Below are positions 27,468-35,650 of a DNA stretch of 64,000 bases, one piece after another. The translations under genes and the position numbers were made by a program. Location of the stretch: positions 310,001 through 374,000 of the forward strand of contig OZ252019.1 in the NCBI GenBank assembly GCA_965247435.1, in the 5' to 3' direction. The notes beneath the pieces are model-generated. The model searched no databases. It was not told the DNA's origin and was given only the letters and a program-made list of their open reading frames with translations. Position 1 is the stretch's first letter. Every line of letters starts with the position of its first letter. The DNA is from Ilyomonas sp965247435. Lineage in GTDB: Bacteria; Bacteroidota; Bacteroidia; Chitinophagales; Chitinophagaceae.

Positions 27468-27917
27468 TTAAAAATCTATGCTGCAGTTCAGCCATTCTCC
27501 GTCAAATTTCGTATTGTATTTTTTATAAAAATTAATAGCAGAATCATTCCAATCGAGTACCTGCCATACAATGCCGCAAAAGTTTTTTTCCTGCGCTTCC
27601 TCAATAATCCTGTCGAACAGCAATTTGCCAATGCCCTTGCCGCGGGCTGCTTCCGTTACCACAAAATCTTCGAGGTACATCCGTTGTCCCTTCCAGGTAG
27701 AGAAGCGGATATAGTACATGGCAAACCCAATAACAATATTATTTTCTTCTGCTACAAACGCCCACCACACCGGCTTTTCTCCAAAACCGCTTTCCATAAA
27801 ATGTTGCAGGGTTACGGTTACTTCTTCCGGCGCTTTTTCAAATACTGCCAATTCTCTTACCAAATTCAATAGCTGAACGCAATCTTCTTTTTCAGCCCTG
27901 CGGATTACTGTATTCAT
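27468..27917 (-). CDS. GNAT acetyltransferase, diamine N-acetyltransferase-like
   Basis: 149 residues with the full GNAT layout: VIRRAEKEDCVQLLNLVRELA at the N-terminus, GFAMYYIRFSTWKGQRMYLEDFVV, the acetyl-CoA loop RGKGIGKLLFD (RxxGxG) and the C-terminal WQVLDWNDSAINFYKKY. The sequence style (ELAxFEKAPEEV, YLEDFVV, VLDWNxxAIxFY) is that of spermidine/spermine or thialysine acetyltransferases. The substrate is unproven. Confidence 0.85.
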   Translation of the reverse strand: MNTVIRRAEKEDCVQLLNLVRELAVFEKAPEEVTVTLQHFMESGFGEKPVWWAFVAEENNIVIGFAMYYIRFSTWKGQRMYLEDFVVTEAARGKGIGKLLFDRIIEEAQEKNFCGIVWQVLDWNDSAINFYKKYNTKFDGEWLNCSIDF

Positions 27918-27930
27918 GCGATAAAAGTAA

Positions 27931-27961
27931 AAGCCTTTACTGTAAAATGCAGCAAAGGCTT
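27931..27961 (-). terminator. Hairpin between the OmpA-like gene and the GNAT gene
   Basis: AAGCCTTT at 27931-27938 pairs with AAAGGCTT at 27954-27961, and on the minus strand a T-rich stretch follows. It lies 30 bases past the OmpA-like stop codon. Confidence 0.5.
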
Positions 27962-27990
27962 CTGTAATGTTTCAGAATTTTAAAACTTAT

Positions 27991-28815
27991 TTATTGCCCC
28001 AGCAACTTATACAATTCATCCAGTTTAGGCGATAAAATAATTTCTGTCCTTCGGTTGCCCGCTCTTCCTTCTGCAGTTTCGTTAGGCGCTACGGGGTCGT
28101 ACTGGCTATGGCCGGAGGCTATTACCCGCACCGGGTCAACCTGGTAATCATTTACCAGTACCCGTACTATAGAGGTAGCACGGGCAACGCTCAGCGCCCA
28201 GTTGTCTTCATACTTTCCGCGGATAGGGATAGAGTCGGTATGGCCTTCAATGTTTACAGAAATATCCGGGTTTACATTCAGCACCTGCGCCAGCTTGGCC
28301 AGCGCCTGTTTACCTTTCGGATTTACGACCGCGCTGCCCGATGGAAACAGCAGGCTTTCCTGCAGGCTCACATATACGTGGCCGTTTTTTTGCGATACGG
28401 TCAGTTCATTGGAGTTGAACCCAGCCAGCGCATCGGCCATGCGTTTTCTCAATTCTTCGCTCTTCGCCTTTTGCTGGTCTATCAATGTTTGTAATTGTTT
28501 TAAACTTTGCTGCTGATCAAGCAACTGCTGCTGGCTTAGCTGCAACTGGCTGCCTTTGTTCTGTGCGTCTTTAGCGGCCTGGTTCAACTGGTTTTGCATG
28601 TCTTTGCTATTGCCTTCCAGCGTTGCTATCTGTCCCTGCATTTGCCCGATCGTCTGTTGCAGGTCGTTTACTTTGCCGGCTAACCGTACACTGTCGCTTT
28701 TTGAATACCGGAGGGCAAGCTGGGAGTCTAAGTATTTCTTCTTGGCTACGCAACTGCTTAAGAGCAAAAGGGCAAGGGCTACCGGCACTAATACGCTCAC
28801 TGATGATTTTTGCAT
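27991..28815 (-). CDS. OmpA-family lipoprotein with a coiled-coil spacer
   Basis: 274 residues from MQKSSVSVLVPVALALLLLS at 28815; the lipobox LLSSC follows and fixes the start, rejecting the in-frame ATG at 28884. After the acylated cysteine, residues about 40-125 form a Q/K/L-rich coiled coil (several QLQxxQQxL heptads). The C-terminus is a peptidoglycan-binding OmpA domain: VNIEGHTDSIPIRG, NWALSVARATSIVRVL, RVIASGHSQYDPVAPN and GRAGNRRTEI. It should link the outer membrane to the cell wall. Confidence 0.9.
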   Translation of the reverse strand: MQKSSVSVLVPVALALLLLSSCVAKKKYLDSQLALRYSKSDSVRLAGKVNDLQQTIGQMQGQIATLEGNSKDMQNQLNQAAKDAQNKGSQLQLSQQQLLDQQQSLKQLQTLIDQQKAKSEELRKRMADALAGFNSNELTVSQKNGHVYVSLQESLLFPSGSAVVNPKGKQALAKLAQVLNVNPDISVNIEGHTDSIPIRGKYEDNWALSVARATSIVRVLVNDYQVDPVRVIASGHSQYDPVAPNETAEGRAGNRRTEIILSPKLDELYKLLGQ

Positions 28816-29028
28816 GACTTGTGTTTTGATGTTACAAAATAACCGGTTTCGTTGTTTATAGGAAAATGTTTTCGATGCGGGCAAGATATAAAAAATGTAA
28901 GCCTCCTAAACAACATAAATGCCAGAAAGAAAGCTGCATAAGCATTTAATAATCAAAATAAATTCTTCTAAATTATTACAACAGAAAATTACCTTTCCAA
29001 AATTACCTTAACACATTATTTTCGATGT

Positions 29029-30159
29029 ATGAAAATTGGTATTCTTGGCGGTGGTCAGTTGGGCAGAATGTTGCTGCAGGCTGCAGCTAATTATGTAGTC
29101 GAAACATTTGTGTTGGAAAATGATGAAAACTGCCCCGCCGCGCATCTTTGCCACCACTTTGTAAAAGGGAATATCACCGATTTTGATACTGTTTATCGTT
29201 TTGGTAAAATGGTGGATGCATTAACAATAGAGATTGAAGCGGTAAACGTGGAGGCTTTGGAAAAGCTGGAGGAAGAAGGGGTGAAAATTTTTCCCAAACC
29301 GGCTGCCATCAAAACCATCCGCAACAAAATAATACAAAAACAGTTTTATGTTGCGCACGGCATTCCGTCACCGGCTTTTGTAATCACACAAACAAAAGCG
29401 GACCTTAATTCTCATCTTTCTTTTTTGCCCGCTGTGCATAAGATCGGGCAGGGTGGCTATGATGGAAAAGGCGTACAGGTTATCAGAACAAAAGAAGACA
29501 TTCAACAAGGATTTGATGCGCCGGCCGTGCTGGAGAAAATGGTAAATCTGCATAAAGAAATCGCCATTATTATTGCGATGAACCAAAAGGGGGAAACCGC
29601 CATTTATCCGCCGGTAGAAATGGTATTTGACCCGGTTTTAAATTTATTGGATTACCAGGTTGCGCCGGCACGCATTACGCAGGAAGTGGGCTGGAAGGCG
29701 GAAGCTATAGCGCTGCGGATTGTAAAAAATCTGCAGAGTGCCGGCTTGTTTGCCATAGAATTATTTGTAGATAAAAACGGCGATGTATGCGTAAATGAAA
29801 CAGCGCCGCGCGTGCACAACAGCGGCCATCATACTATTGAAGCCAGCTATTGCAGTCAGTACGATATGCTGTGGCGCATTATGCTTGGCTATCCGCTGGG
29901 CAATACCGCCAACCTATTACCTTCTTCTATCGTAAATTTATTAGGAGCGAATGGCTATACCGGTAATGCTGTTTATGAAGGCCTCGAAGAAGTATTAAAA
30001 ATGGACAATGTCTTTGTTCATCTTTATGGAAAAGCGCAAACAAAGCCCGGCCGCAAAATGGGGCATGTAACGATATTAAGTAAGGAAACGGCAGAGCTGA
30101 CTTACAAGGCCAATAAAATAAAAAATACGCTGAAGGTAAAAAGCGGAGAGGCTGTTTAA
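29029..30159 (+). CDS. purK: 5-(carboxyamino)imidazole ribonucleotide synthase PurK
   Basis: 376 residues. An ATP-grasp enzyme that carboxylates AIR to N5-CAIR, the substrate of PurE. N-terminal KIGILGGGQLGRMLLQAA and central HKIGQGGYDGKGVQVI (ATP-grasp glycine loop) are characteristic, as is VNETAPRVHNSGHHTIEA. Bacteroidota often have purE and purK side by side; here purE is 17 kb away on the other strand. Confidence 0.95.
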   Translation: MKIGILGGGQLGRMLLQAAANYVVETFVLENDENCPAAHLCHHFVKGNITDFDTVYRFGKMVDALTIEIEAVNVEALEKLEEEGVKIFPKPAAIKTIRNKIIQKQFYVAHGIPSPAFVITQTKADLNSHLSFLPAVHKIGQGGYDGKGVQVIRTKEDIQQGFDAPAVLEKMVNLHKEIAIIIAMNQKGETAIYPPVEMVFDPVLNLLDYQVAPARITQEVGWKAEAIALRIVKNLQSAGLFAIELFVDKNGDVCVNETAPRVHNSGHHTIEASYCSQYDMLWRIMLGYPLGNTANLLPSSIVNLLGANGYTGNAVYEGLEEVLKMDNVFVHLYGKAQTKPGRKMGHVTILSKETAELTYKANKIKNTLKVKSGEAV

Positions 30160-30197
30160 CAATTGAATGTCGTTTTGTTTTCAGTTTATTTGTGTCT

Positions 30198-30282
30198 CCG
30201 CAAACAGTGGCTTCTGTGCCGTTGATGGCGTCCACGCCACCAGATGGTCATGGTAAGCGTACTTCCTGTAATTATTTGCAAA
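30198..30282 (+). repeat. Dispersed 85-90-bp repeat, copy 2 (plus strand)
   Basis: Aligns with the minus-strand copy at 17678-17766. The hairpin at 30224-30241 is GATGGCG-TCCA-CGCCACC, six of seven pairs intact, with the TCCN loop seen in the RAYT-associated hairpins. It lies between the convergent ends of purK and the DUF3347 gene. Confidence 0.7.
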
Positions 30283-30306
30283 CAATTTCCAGGCAGCCGT
30301 TTATTT

Positions 30307-30930
30307 TTAGTTGCCTGCAAATTTGATAGAGTCCTCAATATTGCCGCAGTTTTCCATGGCACTTTTATATTTGGGATGTTTGTTGCCTAAATAAGGATTA
30401 CTGATGGCGCTGTCGCGGCTAAGCCAGTAAGCCTGCTCATCTTCGTTAAACGCCATCGGGCACACATCATGGTAGATTACTTCTTTATCATACCGCACGG
30501 TATTAATAAGGCTGTACAGGTTATCGGAAATGGTGTTGAAAGAGCGCCGCTTGCTTTCGATTGTTTTTGCTTTACTTAGTATTTCACTTTCGGTGGCAAT
30601 GACGCCTGAAAAATTACGGGCGGTCAGTACAATATTTTTATCAGCTCTCAACGAATCGTACGGTATTTGCCCCGCAGCATGCATCAGTATTGCCGCATCG
30701 TTGCCGGCTTTAAGACTGTCCCAGTTCACCAGCGCATCTTTAAGATTATAATACGTATTGAGCATATTACCAAAAGCGGTATTAAATATGTCCGGATTTT
30801 TACTGATGGCAAGTGGCACGGCCTTTTGCTTTTTTTCCGATGTTTTGGCAGGGTCTTTCTTTAAAAAAAATAAAAAGTAAACGGCAATTGCTATTATAAG
30901 CACCGATACAAACAGTAAACCTTTTTTCAT
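30307..30930 (-). CDS. DUF3347-type membrane-anchored protein
   Basis: 207 residues with an N-terminal membrane anchor (about 4-23, VSVLIIAIAVYFLFF) and a periplasmic helical domain. The C-terminal pattern DVCPMAFNEDEQAYWLSRDS then NPYLGNKHPKYKSAMENCG is the DUF3347 signature (CPMA, YWLS, NPYxG, CG). That family often accompanies heavy-metal efflux (CusB-like) systems and may bind metal through the conserved Cys, Met and His. No efflux genes are adjacent here. Confidence 0.75.
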   Translation of the reverse strand: MKKGLLFVSVLIIAIAVYFLFFLKKDPAKTSEKKQKAVPLAISKNPDIFNTAFGNMLNTYYNLKDALVNWDSLKAGNDAAILMHAAGQIPYDSLRADKNIVLTARNFSGVIATESEILSKAKTIESKRRSFNTISDNLYSLINTVRYDKEVIYHDVCPMAFNEDEQAYWLSRDSAISNPYLGNKHPKYKSAMENCGNIEDSIKFAGN

Positions 30931-31068
30931 GCCTGCTTTTTTTGGCTAACAAAAATACAGGTCTGTATTTATTTGCAGTTTCTTATTTGTAATGGGGGTA
31001 AAAAACGATGCGGGGAAAGCCGGATTTATTTGTATAGAGTTTGCATTTCGGAATAGTATAAAAATTTC

Positions 31069-31099
31069 TTGGCTAAACAGTGCTGTGCCGTTAACTTTG
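31069..31099 (+). promoter_or_regulatory. Promoter of rpmE2
   Basis: TTGG at 31069-31072 and TAACTTTG at 31092-31099 are separated by 19 bases. The second is an exact match to the Bacteroidota -7 consensus and the spacing is canonical. A leader of roughly 55 bases to the ATG at 31161 is implied. Confidence 0.6.
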
Positions 31100-31160
31100 C
31101 GCTTCCAAAAAAAATTAATCATCCTGCACGGCAAAACCCGTGCGCCAAATAAACAATAAT

Positions 31161-31412
31161 ATGAAACAAGGCGTTCATCCCGAAAAGTACAAGTTTGTGG
31201 TGTTTAAAGATATGAGTAATGGGTACGAATTTTTAAGCCGTTCTACCGCCGCATCTAAAGAGACCACCAAGTGGGAAGATGGCAACGAGTATCCGCTTAT
31301 TAAGCTGGAAATATCAAATATGTCGCATCCGTTTTATACAGGAAAAAATATGCTGGTTGATACTGCCGGCCGTATTGACAAGTTCAACAAGCGCTACGCA
31401 AAAAATAAATAA
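31161..31412 (+). CDS. rpmE2: 50S ribosomal protein L31 type B
   Basis: 83 residues from MKQGVHPEKYKFVVFKDMS; a start 21 bases upstream is less like the family. The core NGYEFLSRSTA, YPLIKLEISNMSHPFYTGKN and GRIDKFNKRY are L31B signatures. It lacks the CxxC zinc ribbon, so it is the zinc-independent form that many bacteria use under zinc limitation, although in Bacteroidota it is often the only L31. A promoter and terminator frame it as a single transcript. Confidence 0.95.
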   Translation: MKQGVHPEKYKFVVFKDMSNGYEFLSRSTAASKETTKWEDGNEYPLIKLEISNMSHPFYTGKNMLVDTAGRIDKFNKRYAKNK

Positions 31413-31426
31413 GCTATCTTTTTCAA

Positions 31427-31458
31427 AAATCCCTCCGGCACTTATCGGAGGGATTTTT
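31427..31458 (+). terminator. Intrinsic terminator after rpmE2
   Basis: AAATCCCTCCG pairs perfectly with CGGAGGGATTT around loop GCACTTAT, followed by TTTATTT. Confidence 0.8.
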
Positions 31459-31501
31459 ATTTACACAAGGCTTTTATCTGTTGCCAAAACTCTTTACATA
31501 G

Positions 31502-32734
31502 ATGAATAAAGCTACCAGCTATCCGAAAGATAAAATAAACATCCTTTTTCTCGAAAATATAAGCGACCGCGCCGTACAGCGCTTTAAAGACAATGACTAC
31601 ACCAGTGTAACCAGGCTTTCCGGTGCGCTGCCCGAAGAAGAACTGGTAAAACGGATTAAGGATGTGCATTTGCTGGGCATCCGCTCCAAAACACAAATAA
31701 CGCCGGCTGTACTGGCGGCGGCCGAAAAGCTAATGGCCATCGGCTGTTTCTGTATCGGTGTAAACCAGGTAAACCTAACGGAGGCCACACGCAAAGGGGT
31801 CGTTGTTTTTAATGCGCCCTACAGCAATACCCGTAGCGTAGCTGAGTTGGTAATCGGGCTGGCGATTATGCTCATCCGCCGCATACCCGATAAAAACAAA
31901 GCTGCCCATGAGGGCATCTGGCTGAAAGATGCCAAAGGCAGCTTCGAGCTGCGGGGCAAAACGCTGGGGATAATTGGCTATGGCAATATCGGCGCGCAGC
32001 TCAGTGTGCTGGCCGAGGCTTTTGGAATGAAAGTGATTTTTTATGATGTGGAAACCAAGCTGCCGCTGGGCAATGCAGTAGCCAGTAAAAGCCTGAAAGA
32101 AGTGCTGGGCAGTGCAGACATTATTTCTATGCATGTGCCCGAAACGCCGGAAACCAAGAACCTGATTAACAAAAGCAATCTCAAATTTTTTAAAAAAGGG
32201 GCAATACTCATTAACTATGCACGTGGCGAAGTCGTGGATTTAACAGCACTGGCAAAAGCCCTGCAACAGGGTGATTTGGGTGGCGCGGCGATTGATGTTT
32301 TTCCCTGGGAGCCTGAAAAGAACGGCGATTCATTTCAGTCACCGCTGCAAGGCTTGTCCAATGTAATACTAACGCCGCACATCGGCGGTTCTACCGAAGA
32401 AGCCCAGCAGAATATCGGGGAGGATGTAAGTATTAAATTATTCAGCTACCTTGAAAGCGGCATCACTAATGGCTCGCATACGGTGCCGGGCATCAGCCTG
32501 CCCCTGGTGCAGGGCGCCCACCGCATTTTACATATTCACAACAATGTGCCCGGCGTATTGAGTGCGATCAACAGCGAGCTGGCTAACCACCAGATAAATA
32601 TTGTAGGCCAGTATTTAAAAACCAATGAAGAGATAGGCTATGTGGTGCTGGATGTAGATAAGCAACTATCGGGGCAGGCGCTGGATTTGTTAAAACAGGT
32701 AAAAGAAACAATTAAGGTGCGGATGTTGTATTAA
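31502..32734 (+). CDS. serA: D-3-phosphoglycerate dehydrogenase
   Basis: 410 residues, the bacterial type with one C-terminal ACT domain. First step of serine synthesis. NAD-binding GIIGYGNIGAQLSVLAEAFG, catalytic Arg in INYARGEVVD, and HIGGSTEEAQQNIGEDV near the active-site histidine are all present. The ACT domain (HNNVPGVLSAINSELANHQINIVGQYL) implies feedback inhibition by serine. Confidence 0.94.
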   Translation: MNKATSYPKDKINILFLENISDRAVQRFKDNDYTSVTRLSGALPEEELVKRIKDVHLLGIRSKTQITPAVLAAAEKLMAIGCFCIGVNQVNLTEATRKGVVVFNAPYSNTRSVAELVIGLAIMLIRRIPDKNKAAHEGIWLKDAKGSFELRGKTLGIIGYGNIGAQLSVLAEAFGMKVIFYDVETKLPLGNAVASKSLKEVLGSADIISMHVPETPETKNLINKSNLKFFKKGAILINYARGEVVDLTALAKALQQGDLGGAAIDVFPWEPEKNGDSFQSPLQGLSNVILTPHIGGSTEEAQQNIGEDVSIKLFSYLESGITNGSHTVPGISLPLVQGAHRILHIHNNVPGVLSAINSELANHQINIVGQYLKTNEEIGYVVLDVDKQLSGQALDLLKQVKETIKVRMLY

Positions 32735-32818
32735 ACATCGCCCTATTCGTTGAGTCTCAATGTATATTAAGGCTGTAGCAACAGCAATCAGCCTATCATC
32801 ACATAAACTTTTATATCT

Positions 32819-33766
32819 ATGAAAACATTACTCACCGCCTGCGCTATGTTAGCCATCACGGGCTTATCAGCACAAACCAAGTTTGGTGCGCTATTAGATC
32901 CGGGTGCAGTAGCTAATGCCAATGAACATCGGGTTGCAGTAGCAAAAAAATTAGGTATCAGTATTATCAGAGACCATATTGTACTCACTAATCCACGCGA
33001 AAAATCCATGCTCAATTTAGGATTTGATGTGTTTACAAATATCAATTACGGCAATGTAATGCAAGGTGGGGGTGTTTCTGCACCGGTGCCTTTTCCTACC
33101 GATTTAAATGCTTATACGCAACTGCTTAAGAATACGATGGCAGGCTTCACCGGTAAAAAGCCGGTGGTGATAGCCATAGAAAATGAAGAAGACAATCTTA
33201 AATACCATTCAGGGAGTGCGCAGGATTATATCAATGAGTTAAAAGCGGCAATACCAATTGTACACGCTGCCGGTATAAAAGTTACCAACGCGGGCATAAC
33301 CTCCCAGGCAACTGCTTTTCTGGTTTATAATGATATGATGGCTCATGGCAGGAATGCGGAAGCCCAGGAATACAAACAAGATGTGCAGGTAAATTTTAAT
33401 GCACCTTATATTCAAAGAAAGGCAGATTTTTTAAAACAGGTTATTGCTGCTTACAAAACACTTGATATTGATTATATAAACTTCCACTGGTACGGCAAAA
33501 GCAATAATACGAAAGCACTGGAGCAAACAATTAATTATCTCCAGGCAGCCACTGGCAAGCCGGTGGTCACCAACGAAATAGGCCAGTATGATAATTCGCC
33601 GGAAACAGTGCGGGCCATTATCCAAACTTGCCGGAAAGAAAAAATGCCTTATGTTATCTGGTATAGTGGTCTTAAAGGCGGCGGCAAGGCAGTATCACTG
33701 CAAAACGCTGATGGCACATTAAAGGAAAACGGAGAGGCGTTCCGGGCAGCAGCAGCCGGCCAGTAA
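32819..33766 (+). CDS. Secreted TIM-barrel glycoside-hydrolase-like protein
   Basis: 315 residues with a signal peptide (MKTLLTACAMLAITGLSAQ). The barrel shows features of clan GH-A: IAIENEEDN (candidate acid/base E121 or E123) at strand 4, NFHWYGK at strand 6 and VVTNEIGQYD (candidate nucleophile E253) at strand 7. WYSGLKGGG closes the barrel. I cannot name the family; GH5/GH39/GH53-like is possible. There is no sorting domain, so it is probably periplasmic or released. Confidence 0.65.
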   Translation: MKTLLTACAMLAITGLSAQTKFGALLDPGAVANANEHRVAVAKKLGISIIRDHIVLTNPREKSMLNLGFDVFTNINYGNVMQGGGVSAPVPFPTDLNAYTQLLKNTMAGFTGKKPVVIAIENEEDNLKYHSGSAQDYINELKAAIPIVHAAGIKVTNAGITSQATAFLVYNDMMAHGRNAEAQEYKQDVQVNFNAPYIQRKADFLKQVIAAYKTLDIDYINFHWYGKSNNTKALEQTINYLQAATGKPVVTNEIGQYDNSPETVRAIIQTCRKEKMPYVIWYSGLKGGGKAVSLQNADGTLKENGEAFRAAAAGQ

Positions 33767-33983
33767 GTAAAAAAATATTGATGTGACCGGTAATTGCACA
33801 GCACAATAGACCGTATTGTCTTAAATGACCAAAACAGGAATACTAAAAAATACGTAGCTTATTGCCACATCAATAAATTTAAAAACGGCTACATTGCACT
33901 ATATCCTTAACAATCAATATGTTTTCCGGTACAACAGCCAATGCCCTTGCGTTGTAGCGTTAACCATTAACCCTTTACAATCC

Positions 33984-34925
33984 ATGTTTAAAAGTTTCTC
34001 CATGAAGTTTGTCTTATATGCGCTGCTGCTTATTGTACTCGCTACGGCCTGCCAGCGCCTTATTAGCAGCGGTGGCGCCGGCGCAAAAGGAAGGCCGGGC
34101 AAAAGCCAGCCGGCACCTGCTGGTGCAGAAACGGCGCTTGTAAAGCAGGCGGGCATAAAAAGATATTATTTAAATGTGAATGGTGACGACCGGACTTTTT
34201 TAGTGCAGTTGCCAAAAGGATATAACCCGGCCGAAACCTACCCGGTGATCTTTTTCTTTCATGCAATACGGGGTACGGATACGAGCTGGATAAGAACGCG
34301 CGGCATGAATGAGTACGTAGATAAGTTTAAATATATTGCCATTTATGCTCAGGGAGCCAACGGCGGTATCTGGAATATTGGCGGCTACTACCCGCTGAAA
34401 AAAGTAAGCGAGCCCGATTTTGTAATGAAGATGTACAACTGGCTTAAGCAGAACACTAAAATTGATGCAAAGCGGGTATATGCAGTGGGCAGCTCCAACG
34501 GCGGCTTAATTGCGCATTACCTCGCTATTAAAACCAATATTTTTGCTGCGATCGTGCCTATTTCCGGCTCGTTATATACCGATGAAATGCAGAATACGGC
34601 AGAACCGACCGCGATATTACAGATTCATGGAATGGTAGATAAAACGATTCCCTACAACGGCGGCTATACGCAGTATCACTATACTTATTTAAGTGCAGAG
34701 AACTCCGTTAAAACCTGGGCGCAGTTAAACGGATGTACAGCAGCGCCTACGGTGACCAACCTGCTTGGCGGTAAAGTAATCGTGCAAACGTATAACAACT
34801 GTAAGACCGGCAAGCCGGCTATTTTGTACAGCCTGCCCAACATTCCGCACAAGGTGCTTCAAACCTTTGATGCAACCTGGATTTACAACCAGATATTCGA
34901 TTTTTTATCAAAAAATTCCAAGTAG
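33984..34925 (+). CDS. Lipoprotein of the polyhydroxybutyrate-depolymerase/feruloyl-esterase (LpqC) type
   Basis: 313 residues from MFKSF; an ATG at 34002 (MKFVLYALLL) is equally possible, while the earlier start at 33894 would bury the signal. The lipobox is VLATACQ. The catalytic elbow is VYAVGSSNGGLIAHYL (GxSxGG), the oxyanion area YPVIFFFHAIRGTDTSW, DKTIPYNGG supplies the acid region, and NIPHKVL the histidine. The family deacylates polyester or plant-wall esters. It follows the glycosidase-like gene in the same direction after 217 bases. Confidence 0.75.
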   Translation: MFKSFSMKFVLYALLLIVLATACQRLISSGGAGAKGRPGKSQPAPAGAETALVKQAGIKRYYLNVNGDDRTFLVQLPKGYNPAETYPVIFFFHAIRGTDTSWIRTRGMNEYVDKFKYIAIYAQGANGGIWNIGGYYPLKKVSEPDFVMKMYNWLKQNTKIDAKRVYAVGSSNGGLIAHYLAIKTNIFAAIVPISGSLYTDEMQNTAEPTAILQIHGMVDKTIPYNGGYTQYHYTYLSAENSVKTWAQLNGCTAAPTVTNLLGGKVIVQTYNNCKTGKPAILYSLPNIPHKVLQTFDATWIYNQIFDFLSKNSK

Positions 34926-35650
34926 CAATAGACCAACCGAATTATTCGCTGTATCCGGCTAACCGGAACATTTATGTAAGTTTTCTATTTTTCGTGAAAT
35001 GATTAGGTATGTTTCGATATGCTGTCTGTATTCTTTTTTCCAATAGAAGTCTCTTTCAATTACATGTTGTGCAATAACCTGGCATTGCAGCAGTAATTGT
35101 ATTATTCATGCTGCCTTTTTGGTAGTAAAGTCAGTATGAAAATAATGGAGTGTAACCGGTCAGGTTGTTATGTCTTTTAGCTGTAAAGCATTTTGATCCC
35201 GCAGGTTTCTTTATTTTGTACAATTCAAATTGAGTTATGATTATTCGTCCTGCATATCTGCAGGAAGCGCCATTCCGTTTTCTAATTCCACTCCAAAGCC
35301 CGCTTACGTCGGGCGCATAATGCTTCGTACGGAGTAATTGCAGCACAAACTAAATTATCAGCCAAGGCAACCCGGTTAAACAATTAAACGTTTTTAGATA
35401 AGTCTTTTAGCAGTTAGCAATAATGGGTATTGCACATTGCCATTGCTTTATCTACTGGTAACATAAACAGATAACAGTTTTAGAAATCAGTTTTGAGAAG
35501 GCACTCGATAAAGCGGCAACAGCAACGATGGTTTTTACATGCAAAGAAGAAAGACAATACTGAAATTATTCAGGTTAAGAGAAAAGAAAAGTAAACGATC
35601 GGTCAATAAAAAGTGAACAAACCATTACAACTAAAAACAAAAACCAACTA
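34926..35650. other. Long intergenic region before a T9SS gene
   Basis: 725 bases with no gene I can support. A 71-codon minus-strand ORF (35131-35346) looks like non-coding drift. The near-palindrome AACCGGTCAGGTT at 35152-35168, preceded by GGAGTGT, mirrors the one near 976 in inverted orientation. The last 100 bases before the next ATG are AT-rich and probably hold its promoter. Confidence 0.35.

Noticed and set aside
35131..35346. 71-codon minus-strand ORF in the 725-base gap
   Set aside because: No start context, no family, and it spans a repeat-like palindrome; more likely non-coding.
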